Positions 19,421 to 27,887 of a DNA stretch of 64,000 bases are shown here, in pieces. Made by a program: the position numbers and the translations under genes. The DNA lies in NCBI GenBank assembly GCA_900470285.1, contig UCAG01000008.1, forward strand, positions 1 through 64,000, in the 5' to 3' direction. This DNA comes from Hyphomicrobiales bacterium. Lineage in GTDB: Bacteria > Pseudomonadota > Alphaproteobacteria > Rhizobiales > Rhizobiaceae. Each line of letters starts with the position of its first letter. The stretch's first letter is position 1. Under the pieces are notes generated by a model. The model had not been told where the DNA came from, made no database searches, and saw nothing but the letters and a program-made list of their open reading frames with translations.

Positions 19421-19442
19421 GAGGCTGCCTTTGCGCAGCCTC
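19421..19442 (+). promoter_or_regulatory. Stem-loop between binding-protein and permease genes
   Basis: GAGGCTGC (19421-19428) pairs with GCAGCCTC (19435-19442), without a U-tract. Stem-loops here in ABC operons typically stabilise the upstream mRNA, so that the binding protein is made in excess. Confidence 0.6.
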
Positions 19443-19555
19443 TGTGATCCGGCACCGATTGTGACCGGTCATTTATTGACAGCATTTGAAATTGAATTTT
19501 TTTAAGCGCCTGTCCGGTTGTCTGGCCGGATATGTGCCAAGTGTGGTGATTGACC

Positions 19556-20434
19556 ATGAATAGCCGCAGCTGGTTGCAGGAGCTGTTGCCAAAACTTGTC
19601 TTGGCTCCGAGCTTTTTTATTATCCTGATTTTTGTGTATGGCTTCATTGCCTATACGGGGCTTCTGTCGCTGACAGACAGTAAGATGTTGCCATCCTATA
19701 ATTTCGTAGGATTGGAGAATTATTCCAAGCTCTGGGCGCTGCCGCACTGGTGGCGGGCAATTTCCAATCTGGCGATTTTTGCGTCACTTTATATCATTAT
19801 CTGCTCGGTAATCGGGCTGTTTCTGGCGATTATGCTGGATCAGAAGATACGCGGCGAAGGGTTTCTGCGCCCGATTTATCTTTATCCGATGGCGCTGTCC
19901 TTCATTGTAACCGGCACGGCATGGAAGTGGTTTCTCGATCCGGGTATCGGACTTGAACATACGATGCAGGTCTGGGGCTGGGAAAGCTTTCAGTTCAACT
20001 GGATTAAAGACCGTAATTACGCGATTTACTGTGTGGTGATTGCAGCTGTCTGGCAGTCATCCGGTTTTATTATGGCGATGTTTCTGGCCGGACTTCGCGG
20101 CGTGGATAATGAAATCATCAAGGCCGCGCAGATTGACGGTGCATCGACATTCACGACCTATCGCCGGATTATTATCCCGATGATGCGGCCGGTCTTCCTG
20201 TCGGCTTTTGTGGTGCTCGCGCATCTGGCGATCAAGGCCTATGATCTTGTTGTTGCCCTGACCGGCGGCGGCCCCGGACAGGCAACTGAAGTGCCGGCAA
20301 CTTTTATGTATTCCTATACATTTACCCGCAATCAGATGGGGATCGGTGCTTCATCGGCGATTATTATGCTGGCGATGATTTTCTCGATTATCATCCCGTA
20401 TCTTTATGCGGAAATTCGCGGAGGGAAGCGCTGA
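19556..20434 (+). CDS. Sugar ABC transporter permease (MalF/UgpA type)
   Basis: A 292-residue inner-membrane protein with six predicted transmembrane helices. The EAA loop that docks the ATPase reads EIIKAAQIDGASTFTTYRRIIIPMMRP, and the Gly is in place. ATG at 19556 is taken as the start; an in-frame TTG two codons earlier is possible, and the Shine-Dalgarno is weak for both. Its stop overlaps the start of the second permease by one base. It pairs with that permease to form the channel. Confidence 0.92.
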   Translation: MNSRSWLQELLPKLVLAPSFFIILIFVYGFIAYTGLLSLTDSKMLPSYNFVGLENYSKLWALPHWWRAISNLAIFASLYIIICSVIGLFLAIMLDQKIRGEGFLRPIYLYPMALSFIVTGTAWKWFLDPGIGLEHTMQVWGWESFQFNWIKDRNYAIYCVVIAAVWQSSGFIMAMFLAGLRGVDNEIIKAAQIDGASTFTTYRRIIIPMMRPVFLSAFVVLAHLAIKAYDLVVALTGGGPGQATEVPATFMYSYTFTRNQMGIGASSAIIMLAMIFSIIIPYLYAEIRGGKR

Positions 20435-21318
20435 TGAGTGGTTCTGAGAATCCGCAAAATGCAATCTCGCATAAAAGGCTGACGCGGGCGCTGATCTATA
20501 CGCTGTTGCTGATCTTCGCCGTTTATTATCTGCTGCCGCTTTATGTGATGGTGGTTAATTCTTTCAAGCCGCTTGAGGAGATCCGGCAGGGCGGCATGCT
20601 CAATCTGCCGCAAAGCTGGACGATCGAGCCGTGGCTGTCTGCATGGTCTACAGCGCAGATCGGTGTGCAGCCAACCGGTGTGAAGCCGTTCTTCATCAAC
20701 TCGATTTTGATGGTGGTGCCTGCTGTTGCGATTTCCACCATTGTCGGTGCGCTCAACGGTTATGTACTGACCAAATGGAGTTTTCGCGGTTCGAATATTT
20801 TCTTCGGATTGCTGCTTTTGTCCTGCTTCATTCCGTTTCAGATTGTGCTGATCCCGATGGCGCGCATTCTCGGAATGCTGGGACTTTCCGGTTCAATCTG
20901 GGGGCTTATCATGGTGCATGTCATCTATGGTCTTGGCTTCACAACTCTGTATTTCCGGAATTATTACGAGGCATTTCCGACGGAGCTGGTGCGTGCCGCT
21001 CAGATCGACGGGGCAAGTTTCATGCAGATTTTCCGGCGTATTCTGTTGCCGTCTTCAGGGCCGATTATCGTGGTTTCGGTCATCTGGCAGTTCACGAATA
21101 TCTGGAATGACTTTCTGTTCGGTGCGTCATTTTCCGGTGCGTCATCCACGCCGATGACGGTAGCGCTGAATAATCTCGTCTCATCCTCAACGGGGGTGAA
21201 GGAATATAATGTTCATTTTGCAGCGGCGATCCTCGCCGCGCTGCCAACGCTGATCGTTTACATCGTTTCCGGCCGCTATTTTGTACGTGGTCTGATGTCT
21301 GGTGCTGTGAAGGGATAA
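20434..21318 (+). CDS. Sugar ABC transporter permease (MalG/UgpE type)
   Basis: A 294-residue protein with six predicted membrane helices and an EAA motif ELVRAAQIDGASFMQIFRRILLPSSGP. The N-terminal YYLLPLYVMVVNSFKPLEEIR segment is standard for the second CUT1 permease. It is translationally coupled to the first permease by a TGATG overlap and followed three bases later by the ATPase gene. Confidence 0.93.
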   Translation: MSGSENPQNAISHKRLTRALIYTLLLIFAVYYLLPLYVMVVNSFKPLEEIRQGGMLNLPQSWTIEPWLSAWSTAQIGVQPTGVKPFFINSILMVVPAVAISTIVGALNGYVLTKWSFRGSNIFFGLLLLSCFIPFQIVLIPMARILGMLGLSGSIWGLIMVHVIYGLGFTTLYFRNYYEAFPTELVRAAQIDGASFMQIFRRILLPSSGPIIVVSVIWQFTNIWNDFLFGASFSGASSTPMTVALNNLVSSSTGVKEYNVHFAAAILAALPTLIVYIVSGRYFVRGLMSGAVKG

Positions 21319-21321
21319 AGC

Positions 21322-22437
21322 ATGTCATTTCTTAAAATCACAAACCTTCGCAAGTCATACGGCGCAGTAGAAATTCTCAAGGATATCAGTCTTGAGGTTG
21401 AGGAGGGCGGTTTTCTGGTGCTTGTCGGGCCGTCCGGCTGCGGAAAATCCACTTTGCTCAACACGATTGCCGGACTGGAGCCGATCAGCTCCGGTGATAT
21501 TGCCATTAATGGTCAAGCGGTAGCTGATCTGCCACCGTCCAAGCGTGATATTGCCATGGTATTTCAGTCCTATGCGCTTTACCCGAATATGACGGTTGCC
21601 GGAAATATCGCATTCGGCATGGAAGTGCGCGGCGTTCCGAAAGACGAACGTGAAAAGGCCATTCGCGACGTTTCGGAAATGTTGCAGATCGGGCATTTGC
21701 TGAATCGCAAACCCAGCCAGCTTTCCGGCGGTCAGCGCCAGCGTGTGGCGATGGGGCGGGCACTGGTGCGTAATCCGCAGGTGTTTTTGTTTGATGAGCC
21801 GCTGTCCAATCTTGATGCCAAACTGCGTGTGGATATGCGCACCGAGATCAAACGTCTGCATCAGCGCATGAAAACCACAATCGTTTATGTGACCCATGAC
21901 CAGATTGAAGCGATGACACTGGCAACAAAAATTGCCGTTCTCAAAGATGGAATTTTGCAGCAATTCGGCACACCGGCAGAAATTTATAACAGTCCGGTCA
22001 ATATGTTCGTAGCGGATTTTATGGGCTCACCAGCCATGAATTTGTTGACAGGAACTGTAGAAAACAGTGCGCAGGGGCTGCAGATTTCACTTGAGCGGCC
22101 AGATAGCGATCCGCTGAAACTACCGGTGCCTGCGGGGCAGCGGGAACTGGGTAGCTATGCCGGTAAACAAGTGGTCTTCGGTATCCGTCCTGAGGCGCTG
22201 ACTGATCCTGACGGCACAGACCGTAATGCGGGCACTATCGCGGAAGGTGACTGCCACATTGAGGTTGTGGAACCGGCAGGATCGGACACTTTTGCGGTGA
22301 CCAAGCTCGGCGGTAAGGAAGTGGTGGCGCGTTTGCGGGCAGATGCGCATATCCATGCAGGGCAAACCGCGCGGCTGGCCTTTAATCTGGATAAAGCCGT
22401 GTTTTTTGATCCGCAAACACAACAGCGTATTGCGTGA
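21322..22437 (+). CDS. Sugar ABC transporter ATPase (UgpC/MsmK type)
   Basis: A 371-residue nucleotide-binding subunit. Walker A is GPSGCGKST (about residues 38-46), the Q-loop is in VFQSYALYPN, the signature is LSGGQRQRVAMGRAL, Walker B is VFLFDEPLSN, and the switch His is in YVTHDQIEAM. The C-terminal 130 residues form the TOBE/MalK-type regulatory domain (VFGIRPEALTD). The D-loop SNLDAKLR is intact. It powers the permease pair encoded directly upstream. Confidence 0.95.
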   Translation: MSFLKITNLRKSYGAVEILKDISLEVEEGGFLVLVGPSGCGKSTLLNTIAGLEPISSGDIAINGQAVADLPPSKRDIAMVFQSYALYPNMTVAGNIAFGMEVRGVPKDEREKAIRDVSEMLQIGHLLNRKPSQLSGGQRQRVAMGRALVRNPQVFLFDEPLSNLDAKLRVDMRTEIKRLHQRMKTTIVYVTHDQIEAMTLATKIAVLKDGILQQFGTPAEIYNSPVNMFVADFMGSPAMNLLTGTVENSAQGLQISLERPDSDPLKLPVPAGQRELGSYAGKQVVFGIRPEALTDPDGTDRNAGTIAEGDCHIEVVEPAGSDTFAVTKLGGKEVVARLRADAHIHAGQTARLAFNLDKAVFFDPQTQQRIA

Positions 22438-22446
22438 GATGAGCGC

Positions 22447-23982
22447 ATGAGTGTTTCTTCATCAAAGCAACCGGATATTGTCATTATCGGTTCAGGTATC
22501 GGCGGGGCAACAGTCGCTTCAGGGCTGGCGGCGAGCGGCGCTGATATTCTGATCCTTGAGGCTGGCGGGCACTTGCCGGACAGACCGGAAAATCGTGATC
22601 AGGCGGCAATCTTTCAGCACGGCTTTTTCCGGCCAGATGAGTTTTGGTATGAGAAAAGCAGCCGTGCAGGCGGATATACAGCTTTTAATCCCGGTAATTA
22701 TTACAATGTCGGCGGCAATTCAAAATTCTATGGCGCGGTGCTGTTGCGTTACCGCGCCGAGGATTTTGAAGAGATGCACCACAGGGAGGGCGTGTCTCCT
22801 GCATGGCCGTTCGCCTATGAAGAGCTTGAGCCGTGGTATTCTGAGGCCGAGCAGCTTTATCAGGTGCGGGGGGCTGCGGGTGAAGATCCGACCGAGCCGT
22901 TTCATTCACAAGCCTATGCCTTTCCGTCTGTACCTGAGGAGCCTGCGATTGCTAAGGTAAGGGCACGGTTGAAGGCTAATGGCTTGCAGCCTTTTTCACT
23001 GCCGCTGGGTGTGGATGTGGAGCGTTGGTTGCGCAAGGCCAAAACGCCGTGGGATGCGCATCCCAATTGCGATGACGGTAAAATGGATGCTGAAACGACT
23101 GCGCTGGCCAAAGCCTTGCAGCACTCCAATATCCGCTTGCAAACCGGTTCACGGGTTACAAAACTGAATACAGTTGCTGACGGCAGGCATATTGAAAGTG
23201 TCTGTTATGTGAAAGACGGCACTGAATATCGTTTGACGCCGAAACTGGTGATCCTGTCTGCGGGAGCGGTGCAATCTGCCGCTCTGCTGCTGCGCTCAGC
23301 CAATGCGCAGCACGTTCAGGGATTGGCCAATTCCTCAGGGCAGGTTGGCCGTAACTTCATGAACCATAATGCGAGTGCGGTTCTGGCCGTATCGCCATGG
23401 TATAAAAATACGTCCGTTTATCAAAAGACTTTCGGCCTCAATGATTTCTATCTTTCCGATGGCGAGGGTGGCGCACCTTTAGGGAATGTGCAGCTTCTGG
23501 GACGTGTTTCCGGACAGATTCTCAAAGCCAGCCTGCCGCAAGTACCGCTATGGATGCTGAACAAACTCTCCTCTCATGCCATCGATTTCTACGCGATGAG
23601 CGAGGATCTTCCGCATCCGGACAGCCGGATTATGGTGGATGGCGAGCGTATCATCATGCAGTGGCAACGCACCAATTGGCAGGCGCATCTTGATCTGGTG
23701 AAAAAGTTGAAGACAGTGCTGAAGGCCGCTGGCTTTCCACTCGTTTTGTCCCGTGTTTTTGACAAGCGCACGCCGTCACATCAATGCGGAACGGTGCGGA
23801 TGGGGAATGATCCGGCACAGGCACCGCTGGATGTTTTTTGCCGTGCCTATGACCATCCCAATCTGTTTGTGGTTGATGCATCTTTTCTGCCGACGTCTGC
23901 GGCGGTTAATCCTGCACTCACAATTGCTGCGCAGGCGTTGCGTGTGGCCGCACATATTTCTGCAAAGGATTTGCAGTCATGA
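22447..23982 (+). CDS. GMC family FAD oxidoreductase, first copy
   Basis: A 511-residue flavoprotein of the glucose-methanol-choline superfamily. The FAD-binding Rossmann motif is IIGSGIGGATVASGLAASGAD (residues 12-32), ending at the acidic ILEAGG. The C-terminal GMC signature SHQCGTVRMG and SAAVNPALTIAAQALR supply the His/Asn active-site pair. There is no signal peptide, so it is cytoplasmic or membrane associated. It is only distantly like the second GMC enzyme at 24795-26450, so they are not a recent duplication. It overlaps the SDR gene by four bases. Substrate is probably a sugar or polyol hydroxyl. Confidence 0.9.
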   Translation: MSVSSSKQPDIVIIGSGIGGATVASGLAASGADILILEAGGHLPDRPENRDQAAIFQHGFFRPDEFWYEKSSRAGGYTAFNPGNYYNVGGNSKFYGAVLLRYRAEDFEEMHHREGVSPAWPFAYEELEPWYSEAEQLYQVRGAAGEDPTEPFHSQAYAFPSVPEEPAIAKVRARLKANGLQPFSLPLGVDVERWLRKAKTPWDAHPNCDDGKMDAETTALAKALQHSNIRLQTGSRVTKLNTVADGRHIESVCYVKDGTEYRLTPKLVILSAGAVQSAALLLRSANAQHVQGLANSSGQVGRNFMNHNASAVLAVSPWYKNTSVYQKTFGLNDFYLSDGEGGAPLGNVQLLGRVSGQILKASLPQVPLWMLNKLSSHAIDFYAMSEDLPHPDSRIMVDGERIIMQWQRTNWQAHLDLVKKLKTVLKAAGFPLVLSRVFDKRTPSHQCGTVRMGNDPAQAPLDVFCRAYDHPNLFVVDASFLPTSAAVNPALTIAAQALRVAAHISAKDLQS

Positions 23983-24755
23983 CAGTTGCACAACGTCCTG
24001 TTGCTCTGATTACCGGCGGCCGTCGCGGTATTGGCTTCGCGACTGCCAAAGCACTTGCGCAGTCGGGATTTGATATTGCGGTCACCGGAATAGAGGCCGC
24101 TCAGACTGACGATCCTGTACTCGCGGAACTCGGTGCGCTGGGTGCCGATGCGCATTACTGGCAGTCGGATTTGTCTGATACCGGTCAGCATCAAACAACT
24201 GTTGATGCTATATTTCAGCACTTTGGCACAATTGACTGCCTTGTGAATAATGCGGGTATCGGCTCTGTTATACGCGGGGATTTTCTGGAGTTGCGGCCGG
24301 AAAACTTTGACACGGTCATGAATGTTAATCTGCGGGGCACGATCTTTTTTACGCAGGCTGTTGTCCGCACAATGCTGGCGGTGAAGCATAGCCAGAAAGC
24401 CCGTACAATCATTAATATTACCTCGGTTTCCGCATCTGCCAGTTCACCCGAGCGGCTGGACTATTGTGTCAGCAAGGCAGGTCTGTCGGCTTTCAGTCAG
24501 GGACTGGCATTACGGCTTGCTAAGAGTGGTATTGCGGTTTTTGAAGTTCGTCCCGGCATTATCCGCACAGATATGACTGCAAAAGTCTCAGAAAAATATG
24601 ATGCGCTGATTGCTGAAGGGCTGGTGCCTGCCGGTCGTTGGGGAGAGGCGGTGGATATCGGAGCGATTTGTGCCGGTCTTGCTTCCGGTGCCATGCATTT
24701 CGCCACGGGAACAGTGATTGCTGCGGATGGCGGCCTGTCAATTGCGCGCTTCTGA
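23979..24755 (+). CDS. Short-chain dehydrogenase/reductase (3-oxoacyl-reductase-like)
   Basis: A 258-residue classical SDR. The cofactor motif is TGGRRGIGFATAKAL (TGxxxGxG; the Arg residues hint at NADP(H)), then NNAG, the catalytic ITSVSASASSPERLDYCVSK (Ser and the YxxxK pair), and the C-terminal TGTVIAADGGLSI. It is coupled by ATGA to the GMC gene upstream. In this operon it could reduce the keto product of a GMC enzyme or oxidise an alcohol intermediate; direction and substrate are not evident. Confidence 0.92.
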   Translation: MTVAQRPVALITGGRRGIGFATAKALAQSGFDIAVTGIEAAQTDDPVLAELGALGADAHYWQSDLSDTGQHQTTVDAIFQHFGTIDCLVNNAGIGSVIRGDFLELRPENFDTVMNVNLRGTIFFTQAVVRTMLAVKHSQKARTIINITSVSASASSPERLDYCVSKAGLSAFSQGLALRLAKSGIAVFEVRPGIIRTDMTAKVSEKYDALIAEGLVPAGRWGEAVDIGAICAGLASGAMHFATGTVIAADGGLSIARF

Positions 24756-24794
24756 CGTGCATTTCTGAAATGACCTGATTTAAGGATCAGAACT

Positions 24795-26450
24795 ATGCGT
24801 TATGATTATATTATCACCGGTGCGGGGCCTGCCGGTTGTGTTCTGGCAAACCGCTTGTCAGAAGACCCTGATGTGAAGGTTTTGCTGTTAGAAGCCGGTG
24901 GCAATGATCGCAATCCGTTGTTTCATATGCCTGCAGGCTTTGCCAAGATGACCAAAGGTGTTGCCAGCTGGGGCTGGGAGACTGTTCCGCAAAAACATAT
25001 GAAGGGGCGGGTGCTGCGCTATACGCAGGCAAAGGTTATCGGTGGCGGCTCGACGATTAATGCCCAGCTTTATACGCGGGGCAATGCCGCGGATTATGAT
25101 CTCTGGGCTGAGGAAGACGGTTGCAAAGGCTGGAGCTATCGCGAGGTTCTGCCATATTTTAAGCGTGCTGAGGATAATCAGCGTTTTACAGATGATTATC
25201 ATTCGTATGGTGGTCCGCTTGGCGTGTCGATGCCGGTTTCTGCCTTGCCGATTTGCGATGCTTATATCCGCGCGGGGCAAGAACTGGGTATTCCCTACAA
25301 TCATGATTTTAACGGTAAAACACAGGCCGGTGTCGGGTTCTATCAGCTGACACAACGCAATCGCCGCCGCTCTTCTGCTGCTCTTGCTTATCTTGAGCCG
25401 GTGAAAAACCGCAAGAACCTGACAATCCGGCTCGGCGCAGCTGTAACGCGTATTGTGCTGGAGGGATCACAGGCAGTTGGTGTGGAGATTGCCACAGCAA
25501 AAGGCACAGAGATTATCCGTGCCGAGCGCGAAGTGCTGGTGTGCTCCGGCGCTATCGGTTCGCCGAAATTATTGCTGCAATCGGGTATTGGTCCTGCGGA
25601 TCATCTGAAATCTGCCGGTGTTGCGGTTCAGCATGATCTGGCCGGTGTGGGGTCCAATATGCAGGATCACCTTGACCTGTTTGTGATTTCGGAATGCACA
25701 GGCGATCATACCTATGACAATGTTGCCAAGCTGCATCGCACATTGTGGGCAGGGCTGGAATATGTGTTGTTCCGCTCAGGGCCTGTCGCCTCGAGCCTGT
25801 TCGAGACCGGTGGTTTCTGGTATGCGGACCCACAGGCACGTTCACCGGATATTCAGTTTCATCTTGGCCTTGGTTCCGGTATCGAAGCCGGTGTTGCAAA
25901 ACTTAAAAATGCCGGTGTCACGCTTAATTCCGCCTATTTGCATCCACGTTCGCGCGGCACCGTCCGGTTGCGGTCGGCTGACCCTGCTGCTGCGCCGCTG
26001 ATCGACCCGAATTACTGGTCTGATCCCCATGATGTTAAAATGTCGATTGAGGGATTGAAAATCGCACGTGAAATTTTCGATCAGGCAGCTTTGAAGCCTT
26101 TTATTCTGGCGGAAAAACTACCGGGTAAACAGATAATGAGTGATCAGGATTTGTTTGATTATGGTTGTGCCAATGCGAAAACCGATCATCATCCCGTAGG
26201 CACCTGCAAAATGGGAACGGGTGAGGATGCCGTTGTCGGCCTTGACCTTAAAGTTCATGGCCTGGAGGGACTGCGTGTCTGCGACAGTTCGGTGATGCCG
26301 CGTGTGCCGTCCTGCAATACCAATGCGCCAACCATTATGGTGGGGGAAAAAGCGGCGGATATTATCCGTGGTTTACCGCCATTGCCTGCCGCGATTTTTG
26401 CAGATGAGCGCAATGATTTCCGTCCGCGTGCACGGACACAAATTCACTAG
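24795..26450 (+). CDS. GMC family FAD oxidoreductase, choline-dehydrogenase-like
   Basis: A 551-residue GMC oxidoreductase of the BetA/alcohol dehydrogenase branch. It begins with the dinucleotide motif YIITGAGPAGCVLANRLSEDPD and LLLEAGG. The family signature GGGSTINAQLYTRGNAADYDLWA and the C-terminal KTDHHPVGTCKMG and RVCDSSVMPRVPSCNTNAPTIMVGEKAADII follow. It would oxidise a primary alcohol to an aldehyde, matching the aldehyde dehydrogenase in the operon. The TAG stop (26448-26450) lies inside the CTAGAGC end of an intergenic mosaic repeat. Confidence 0.93.
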   Translation: MRYDYIITGAGPAGCVLANRLSEDPDVKVLLLEAGGNDRNPLFHMPAGFAKMTKGVASWGWETVPQKHMKGRVLRYTQAKVIGGGSTINAQLYTRGNAADYDLWAEEDGCKGWSYREVLPYFKRAEDNQRFTDDYHSYGGPLGVSMPVSALPICDAYIRAGQELGIPYNHDFNGKTQAGVGFYQLTQRNRRRSSAALAYLEPVKNRKNLTIRLGAAVTRIVLEGSQAVGVEIATAKGTEIIRAEREVLVCSGAIGSPKLLLQSGIGPADHLKSAGVAVQHDLAGVGSNMQDHLDLFVISECTGDHTYDNVAKLHRTLWAGLEYVLFRSGPVASSLFETGGFWYADPQARSPDIQFHLGLGSGIEAGVAKLKNAGVTLNSAYLHPRSRGTVRLRSADPAAAPLIDPNYWSDPHDVKMSIEGLKIAREIFDQAALKPFILAEKLPGKQIMSDQDLFDYGCANAKTDHHPVGTCKMGTGEDAVVGLDLKVHGLEGLRVCDSSVMPRVPSCNTNAPTIMVGEKAADIIRGLPPLPAAIFADERNDFRPRARTQIH

Positions 26451-26551
26451 AGCATTTCTGGTTTATTTTGAATCATAGAAATGCTCTGTCTTTTTGTTTT
26501 TACGCGTATCTTATCCGAAAACCGCTTCACACTTTTCGGGATACGCTCTAG
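26447..26551. repeat. Mosaic palindromic repeat, copy A
   Basis: It has two modules. 26449-26487 is a palindrome with AGAGCATTTCT/AGAAATGCTCT arms. 26489-26550 is the TTTTTACGC...ACTTTTCGGG...GCTCTA module, related to copies at 46229-46289, 52995-53101 and (inverted) 59636-59690. The left end supplies the stop codon of the GMC gene. The right end runs into the Shine-Dalgarno of the Dabb gene. Confidence 0.8.
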
Positions 26552-26559
26552 GAGCCCTT

Positions 26560-26880
26560 ATGATCCGTCACTGTGTCTTCATTCACTTTAAATCATCGGT
26601 TTCACAGGCTGAGAAGGATGTGATTTTTGCAGAAATCACTGCGTTAAAATCTCGTTTAAAAGGGCTTCTCGCCGTGCATATTGGCAAGAATGTCAGCCCT
26701 GAAACCGGTATGGATAAAGGTTATTCGGAAGGTTTTATTGTGGATTTTGCTGATGCTGAATCCCGTGATACCTATCTTGCTGATCCTGAGCATCAGAAAA
26801 CCGGCACGAAAATTGTGGCAGCGGCGCAGGGCGGTACAGATGGAGTGCTGGTCTATGATCTGGAAATAAAAGCGATTTGA
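26560..26880 (+). CDS. Dabb family (stress-responsive A/B-barrel) protein
   Basis: A 106-residue protein beginning MIRHCVFIHFKSSVSQAEKD, the hallmark of Dabb domain dimeric alpha-beta barrels. The GMDKGYSEGFIVDFADAESRDTYLADPEHQ segment with a conserved His follows. AGGAG (26550-26554) precedes the ATG at 26560; longer in-frame starts lie within the repeat and are rejected. Dabb proteins are small enzymes or stress proteins, some acting on sugar or polyketide intermediates. It is likely the last gene of the catabolic island, despite the repeat in between. Confidence 0.88.
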   Translation: MIRHCVFIHFKSSVSQAEKDVIFAEITALKSRLKGLLAVHIGKNVSPETGMDKGYSEGFIVDFADAESRDTYLADPEHQKTGTKIVAAAQGGTDGVLVYDLEIKAI

Positions 26881-27052
26881 ACATTGTTATTTTTCGCAGC
26901 TGTTTTTGATCTGCTTGCACAATTTATTTTTGCTTTATCATGGTATTTATTAAAAATGCCCGCTGAATACTTCGTACGGAAGTTGACCGCCTGCCATAAT
27001 CATCTATTTTCTCAATAGATTCTTAATTTATCGGCAAGGGGCATGCCAGCTT

Positions 27053-27859
27053 ATGCGTAATATTGCACTTCTCACCACTACAGCACTCTCCGGTTTGGCT
27101 ATGATGTGCAATGCAATGGCTGCAGATGTGACGCAGCCTCAATATATTGCCGAAGATGGCTGGAAGATTATCGTCAGCCCTTATGTTTGGGGTGCTTCGC
27201 TCAAAGGTAAATCCGCGCTGGCCGGTATTCATACGGATGTAAATATCCCGTTTTCAGAGATTTTTGATAATCTTGATATGGCTGTGATGGGTAATGTTGA
27301 GATTGTTAAAGGCCCGCTGGGTTTTTATATTGACGGTCAATATGTTTCCACGACACAGGACGAAAACCTGTTTGCCAATGAGCTGGCTCTGAATGTGAAG
27401 ACAACCTCGATCGCCGGTGGTGCATTCTATCGCGTTTACGAGCAGGAGCTGGGTGGCGTAACCGTTTTCAACGACCCGCAACGTTTTACAGTTGAGCCGA
27501 CAGTGGGGGTGCGCTGGACAAAAATCAAAGCCGATCTTGCCGTCGGAAGATTCAGCGTTACCAAAAAAGCAGAATGGACCGATCCGTTTATCGGTGTGCG
27601 TTTGAAAACTGACCTGAACGAGCGCTGGAATCTGTCCGGTGAGGCTGATATCGGCGGTTTTGGCGTTGGTTCCAAACTCAGCGTGAATGCGCAGGCCTAT
27701 CTCGGCTACCGGACTTTCCTGTTTGATCGCCCGACCAATCTGCGCATTGGCTACCGCGTTCTGTCGCAGGATTATCAGGGTGATGATTTTACCGGACACA
27801 CTTTTAAATGGGATGTCGTGCAGCACGGGCCGGTTCTCGGTCTGTCCATGCGGTTCTGA
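27053..27859 (+). CDS. Outer-membrane beta-barrel protein
   Basis: A 268-residue precursor with a signal peptide (cleavage near CNAMAAD, residue 24). The mature part alternates hydrophobic and polar residues through SPYVWGASLKGKSAL, VEPTVGVRWTKI, WTDPFIGVRLKTDL and GYRTFLF, and ends in a terminal aromatic strand (GPVLGLSMRF, C-terminal Phe). That end is the signal read by the BAM complex. The specific family is not recognised. Next comes the choloylglycine hydrolase gene after 28 bases, so the two are probably cotranscribed. Confidence 0.82.
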   Translation: MRNIALLTTTALSGLAMMCNAMAADVTQPQYIAEDGWKIIVSPYVWGASLKGKSALAGIHTDVNIPFSEIFDNLDMAVMGNVEIVKGPLGFYIDGQYVSTTQDENLFANELALNVKTTSIAGGAFYRVYEQELGGVTVFNDPQRFTVEPTVGVRWTKIKADLAVGRFSVTKKAEWTDPFIGVRLKTDLNERWNLSGEADIGGFGVGSKLSVNAQAYLGYRTFLFDRPTNLRIGYRVLSQDYQGDDFTGHTFKWDVVQHGPVLGLSMRF

Positions 27860-27887
27860 TCTTATTAAAAAAAAGCGGGGTTTTCTG

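Noticed and set aside
26447-26551. Possible CRISPR or insertion-sequence remnant because of repeated palindromes
   Set aside because: The repeats are single intergenic units with no regular spacing, no spacers, no cas or transposase gene and no target duplications that I can see.
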